The translations under genes and the position numbers were made by a program. Of a DNA stretch of 6,785 nucleotides, positions 3,759-6,785 are shown piece after piece (within the stretch, counting starts at the first letter, position 1; the number at the start of each line of letters is the position of its first letter). The notes below the pieces were generated by a model, which saw only the letters and a program-made list of their open reading frames with translations, did not search any database and had not been told where the DNA came from. The stretch is taken from NCBI GenBank assembly GCA_026014515.1, contig JAOZIG010000425.1, positions 1 through 6,785 of the forward strand, given 5' to 3'. This DNA comes from Candidatus Bathyarchaeota archaeon (GTDB taxonomy: Archaea; Thermoproteota; Bathyarchaeia; TCS64).

Positions 3759-6107
3759 ATGTCTAAGAGTCAATCGTACAATGTCTTGGGACGGGACACC
3801 CAGAGACAGGACGGCGTAGCAAAAGTAACGGGCAGGGAGAAGTATGCATCAGACCTCGCCTTACCCCATATGCTCCACGCAAGGATACTCAAAAGCCCAT
3901 ATCCACATGCAAGGGTCAAGAGTATTGACACGTCTAAGGTTACTGATCCCACTGTTTATACTCTCACCCCAGATGAGGTGCCTGATGTCACCTTTTGTCC
4001 AAGGCTCGTAAGCGTGCCTTCAAGCACCTACAAGGACTGGAAGGTGCTCACAAACAAGCCAAGATATGTTGGTGAGGCAGTCGTGGCAGTCGCCGCTGAA
4101 TCAGAAGAAGAAGCACAGGCAGCAATAGAGTCTATTAGCGTTGAATATGAGCAGCTTTCAGCGGTCTATGATGTCTTTGACAGCATGAAGCCCGAAACTG
4201 AGCCCATTCACAGCGATATTATGCTGGCTGATGACTGGATCAAGGTAGAGAAAAACATCGCATGCAGCCTCGACATCACAGAAGGCGACCCAGAAGAAGG
4301 CTTCAAAGAAGCAGACTACATCGTTGAAGATACTTACAGGACCAACAGGAGATATCATGTCCAGATGGAGACCAAGAGCGTACTTGTTCGTCCTGAACCT
4401 GATGGTGGAATTACTGTCTGGAGCACTACACAGACTCTTCACAACACAAGGATATTGCTCCATGAGATATTTGGCATCCCCATGGGTAAGATCAGGATCG
4501 TTAAGGTTCCACTGGGTGGTAGCTTCGGGTCTAGTATTCAGGTAAACCCACCTATCCCAATCGCAGTAGCCCTTGCGTTGAAGTCTCAGAGACCTGTAAG
4601 GCTCAGCTATACTCGTGAGGAAGACCTTCACGACCACAGCAGCTACCAGATGGTGTTCAAACTCAAACTAGGAGCAAAGAAGGATGGTAAGCTTGTGGCT
4701 GGTCATCTTGACGCTTATCTTGATATTGGTGGTCACCAGATTCAAGCATACCCATTGCTAGGCTGTGTTGTCGGTTGGTGGGTGAGCCTCTACAAGCTAC
4801 CCCACAAGAGCTACATGGGTAAGGCAGTCTACACCAATAAAGTCCCGGCATGTGCCTTCAGAGGCTATGGTAACCCCCAGATCACATGGGTAGTAGAGAC
4901 CATGATGGATGCCTTAGCAAACAAGATCGGCATTGACCCAGTTGATTTTAGACTCATGAACTACATCGGTCAAGGAGACCTCTTCTGGGGACAAGGACCA
5001 AGCGTCCAGTCTATCATCGAGAGTTGTGGAGTAGAGGAGATACTCAAGACCGGTGCAGAGATGAGCGGCTGGTACGAACGACCAAAAGCCGAGGAACAGA
5101 CAGGACGATACAGACGCGGCATCGGCATGGGACGAGGCTACCACACCAGCAGCGCAGGAGCCCCAGTACCAGGATCAGTAGTTGACTTCGGCGGGGCTAT
5201 GCTGAAGCTCAACGAGGACGGCACCTTCGACTATATCTCGGCTTTGATGGATCACGGTGGTGGCACGATGGACGCTCACACCAAGATAATTGCCGAGGAG
5301 CTCAGCGTACCGGAACACATGGTTAACATTGTTCGTGCAGACACAGGCACTACCGTTTATGATGTTTGTACCCACGCCTCAAGAGGCATATACAGCGGAG
5401 GCGGAGCAGCCCTCAAAGTCGCAGGACAGGTAAAAGAAAAGATCAGGGCAGCAGCCGCACGATCACTGGACGCCTACGCCCATGCACTTAGATTCAAATG
5501 GGACCCAGAACGCAAACAAGCAGTAGTATACGCACAAGGCGTTGCGGGACGCGAGATAACACTAAAGGAACTCGCCTACGAGATGAGACACAAGAACCTT
5601 GGTACCATCGCAGCCGTAGATAGTTACAGGCAGCCTGCTTGTCCGCCTCACTTTACAGGTTACTTCGTTGAGGTTGAGGTTGATACTTGGACAGGTAAGG
5701 TACGGCTTGTAAGGGTTATCGCTGGAGCCGATGTTGGAACTGTAATTAACCCCAAGCTAGCCATGGGACAGGTTCACGGCGGCTTCTCACAGGGTTGGAG
5801 CATGACGGTAAACGAGGACATGGTGTTTGATCCAAGGAGCGGTGACCTCTGGAACCATGGATTCATGTCTGATTACAAGATTCCCACACCCCTAGATATG
5901 CCAGACTTGGATGACTTCTACGTGTTCTTCGCGGACACCTATGAACCAACTGGACCCTTTGGAGCCAAGGGCTTAGGAGAAGGAGCACTGAACCCAGTAG
6001 CAGGAGCGATAGCTAACGCTATTCAGAACGCTTTGGGTGTAAGGTTCTTTGATCTACCCATTACCAAGGACCGGATTCTCGCTGCCTTGCGGGAGAAGGA
6101 GGCATAG
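3759..6107 (+). CDS. Molybdenum hydroxylase large (molybdopterin-binding) subunit, xanthine dehydrogenase/hydroxybenzoyl-CoA reductase-like
   Basis: The complete 782-aa product is the catalytic subunit of an enzyme that hydroxylates or reduces an unidentified organic substrate at a molybdenum-molybdopterin centre. Residues about 10-135 form the aldehyde oxidase/xanthine dehydrogenase a/b-hammerhead domain (VLGRDTQRQDG, KVTGREKYASDL, YVGEAVVAVAAES). The rest is the molybdopterin-binding region: GGSFGSS (253-259), AFRGYGNPQ (366-374), HGGGTMDAHTK (499-509), SGGGAALKVAGQV (546-558) and GAKGLGEGALNP (735-746), where Glu741 aligns with the catalytic Glu of the family. The AFRGYG loop is of xanthine-oxidase/hydroxybenzoyl-CoA-reductase type and lacks the AYRCSFR loop of aerobic CO dehydrogenase form I. 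The xanthine-binding Glu in GGGFGGKE of the bovine enzyme is Ile260 here, so xanthine is an unlikely substrate. No signal peptide is visible, so it is probably cytoplasmic. The gene for the FAD subunit starts 2 nt after the stop. The upstream oxyanion transporter could supply Mo. Family certain, substrate unknown. Confidence 0.92.
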   Translation: MSKSQSYNVLGRDTQRQDGVAKVTGREKYASDLALPHMLHARILKSPYPHARVKSIDTSKVTDPTVYTLTPDEVPDVTFCPRLVSVPSSTYKDWKVLTNKPRYVGEAVVAVAAESEEEAQAAIESISVEYEQLSAVYDVFDSMKPETEPIHSDIMLADDWIKVEKNIACSLDITEGDPEEGFKEADYIVEDTYRTNRRYHVQMETKSVLVRPEPDGGITVWSTTQTLHNTRILLHEIFGIPMGKIRIVKVPLGGSFGSSIQVNPPIPIAVALALKSQRPVRLSYTREEDLHDHSSYQMVFKLKLGAKKDGKLVAGHLDAYLDIGGHQIQAYPLLGCVVGWWVSLYKLPHKSYMGKAVYTNKVPACAFRGYGNPQITWVVETMMDALANKIGIDPVDFRLMNYIGQGDLFWGQGPSVQSIIESCGVEEILKTGAEMSGWYERPKAEEQTGRYRRGIGMGRGYHTSSAGAPVPGSVVDFGGAMLKLNEDGTFDYISALMDHGGGTMDAHTKIIAEELSVPEHMVNIVRADTGTTVYDVCTHASRGIYSGGGAALKVAGQVKEKIRAAAARSLDAYAHALRFKWDPERKQAVVYAQGVAGREITLKELAYEMRHKNLGTIAAVDSYRQPACPPHFTGYFVEVEVDTWTGKVRLVRVIAGADVGTVINPKLAMGQVHGGFSQGWSMTVNEDMVFDPRSGDLWNHGFMSDYKIPTPLDMPDLDDFYVFFADTYEPTGPFGAKGLGEGALNPVAGAIANAIQNALGVRFFDLPITKDRILAALREKEA
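6096..6102 (+). promoter_or_regulatory. Strong Shine-Dalgarno sequence for the FAD subunit gene
   Basis: AAGGAGG lies inside the last codons of the large-subunit gene, 7 nt before the ATG at 6110. It fixes that start and contrasts with the promoter-proximal genes, which lack Shine-Dalgarno sequences: internal operon genes use ribosome binding sites while first genes appear leaderless. Confidence 0.8.
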
Positions 6108-6109
6108 CA

Positions 6110-6785
6110 ATGAGTAAGATAAACGAGTTCAACACACACATCATCGGAAAACCATTCAAATACCATCAACCAACGACAGTAGAAGAAGCCACAAAGCTAC
6201 TCGCAGAGCTAACTGATGTCAAGGTATTGGCTGGCGGCACTGACTTGATCCCCAAGATGAAGCAGCGACTACTGGAGCCCAAGGACATCGTGAACCTGAA
6301 GAAGATCAAGGCACTGGAAGGCATCAAAGAGACAGACAAAGGAATCTGGATCGGCGCAGCCACCAAACTCAGAGCCATCGAACGAAGTGAGTTAATCAAG
6401 GAGAAGATTCCACTTCAGTATCTCGCAACCAAGACTATCGGCAGCGTACAGATACGCAACATGGGAACACTAGCCGGAAACGTTTGTAACGCCTCACCAG
6501 CAGCAGACGGAGCACTAGGCTTGGTAGCACAAGACGCAACGGTTCACATCGCTGGATCAAAGGGTACAAGAGATGTGCCTGTTACTGAGTTCTTCACTGG
6601 ACCCGGAGCATCAGTGCTAGCTAAGGATGAGATCGTTACCGGTTTCACAGTGCCAGTTATGGACAAGGACACAGGATACCATTTCATAAGTATCGGTAGA
6701 ATGGCGCTGGACATCAGCACCATCAGTATCGCCGTCACAGTAACAAAGAAAGATGGTAAAGTAGCCAAAGCCACAGTAGCCCTCG
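6110..6785 (+). CDS. Molybdenum hydroxylase FAD-binding (medium) subunit, CoxM/XdhB-like, partial
   Basis: The first 225 codons of a gene that runs off the window end without a stop; family members are usually about 280-300 aa, so most is present. It starts MSKINEFNTHIIGKPFKYHQ. Two FAD-contact motifs of the CO-dehydrogenase flavoprotein/xanthine dehydrogenase medium-subunit family are clear: AGGTDLIPKMK (41-51) and TIGSVQIRNMGTLAGN followed by ASPAAD (109-133). The downstream VTEFFTGPG (about 159-167) and EIVTGFTVP also match the FAD domain; the C-terminal CoxM domain begins near the end of the window. The subunit passes electrons between a 2Fe-2S subunit (not in view) and FAD, working with the large subunit just upstream. 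The gap of 2 nt and the strong Shine-Dalgarno point to co-translation in one operon. Its motifs look ordinary for the family. Confidence 0.92.
   Translation, partial: MSKINEFNTHIIGKPFKYHQPTTVEEATKLLAELTDVKVLAGGTDLIPKMKQRLLEPKDIVNLKKIKALEGIKETDKGIWIGAATKLRAIERSELIKEKIPLQYLATKTIGSVQIRNMGTLAGNVCNASPAADGALGLVAQDATVHIAGSKGTRDVPVTEFFTGPGASVLAKDEIVTGFTVPVMDKDTGYHFISIGRMALDISTISIAVTVTKKDGKVAKATVAL

Noticed and set aside
4158..4637. 159-codon minus-strand open frame inside the Mo hydroxylase gene
   Set aside because: It lies fully antisense to strongly conserved coding sequence, has no recognisable domain and no promoter pattern.
3759..6107. Aerobic carbon monoxide dehydrogenase (CoxL) for the large subunit
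   Set aside because: The diagnostic AYRCSFR active-site loop is absent; the loop reads AFRGYGNPQ.
1..6785. tRNA, rRNA, CRISPR array, insertion sequence or prophage
   Set aside because: No cloverleaf-like sequence, regularly spaced repeats, transposase motifs or terminal inverted repeats were seen; almost all of the window is accounted for by coding genes.

Overview
The window looks archaeal. Four genes (starts at 362, 3214 minus, 3314, 3759) have no Shine-Dalgarno sequence. Each instead has an A/T-rich TATA-like box ending exactly 25 nt before the start codon, the expected layout for leaderless archaeal transcripts. The one clearly operon-internal gene (start 6110) has a strong Shine-Dalgarno sequence. 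A PDCD5/TFAR19-type DNA-binding protein, a family of archaea and eukaryotes, supports this. The lineage cannot be fixed from the sequence; an uncultivated archaeon is plausible.

Layout. Positions 2-226 hold the C-terminal end of a molybdate/tungstate ABC-transporter ATPase (TOBE domain), followed by a T-rich terminator. A promoter at 329-337 then drives an unrecognised Cys-rich protein of 135 aa with a thioredoxin-like layout (362-769). It converges, with an 8-nt overlap, on a minus-strand PDCD5-like gene (762-1160). Upstream of that, also on the minus strand, is a P1B-2 (Zn/Cd/Pb-type) metal-exporting ATPase with a His/Cys-rich N-terminal tail (1196-3214). A 99-bp divergent promoter region separates it from a NikR-like regulator (3314-3724). 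The last part is an operon for a molybdenum hydroxylase of the xanthine dehydrogenase superfamily: the large molybdopterin subunit (3759-6107) and the FAD subunit (from 6110, cut off by the window end). The 2Fe-2S subunit is not in view and may lie downstream.

The common theme is metals. Molybdate or tungstate uptake would supply the cofactor of the hydroxylase, while the NikR-like protein and the ATPase form a divergent sensor/exporter pair. The most interesting points are: (1) a mirror-symmetric divergent promoter with identical 9-bp TATA boxes at identical distances from both start codons, plus a candidate operator between them; (2) loss of one of the four nickel ligands in the NikR-like protein, suggesting altered metal sensing; (3) the uncharacterised eight-cysteine protein beside the molybdate/tungstate transporter; (4) a hydroxylase active site that keeps the catalytic Glu and the AFRGxG loop but lacks the xanthine-binding Glu and the usual GQG glutamine, so its substrate is unknown. 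Family assignments were made by reading motifs; no database search was run.
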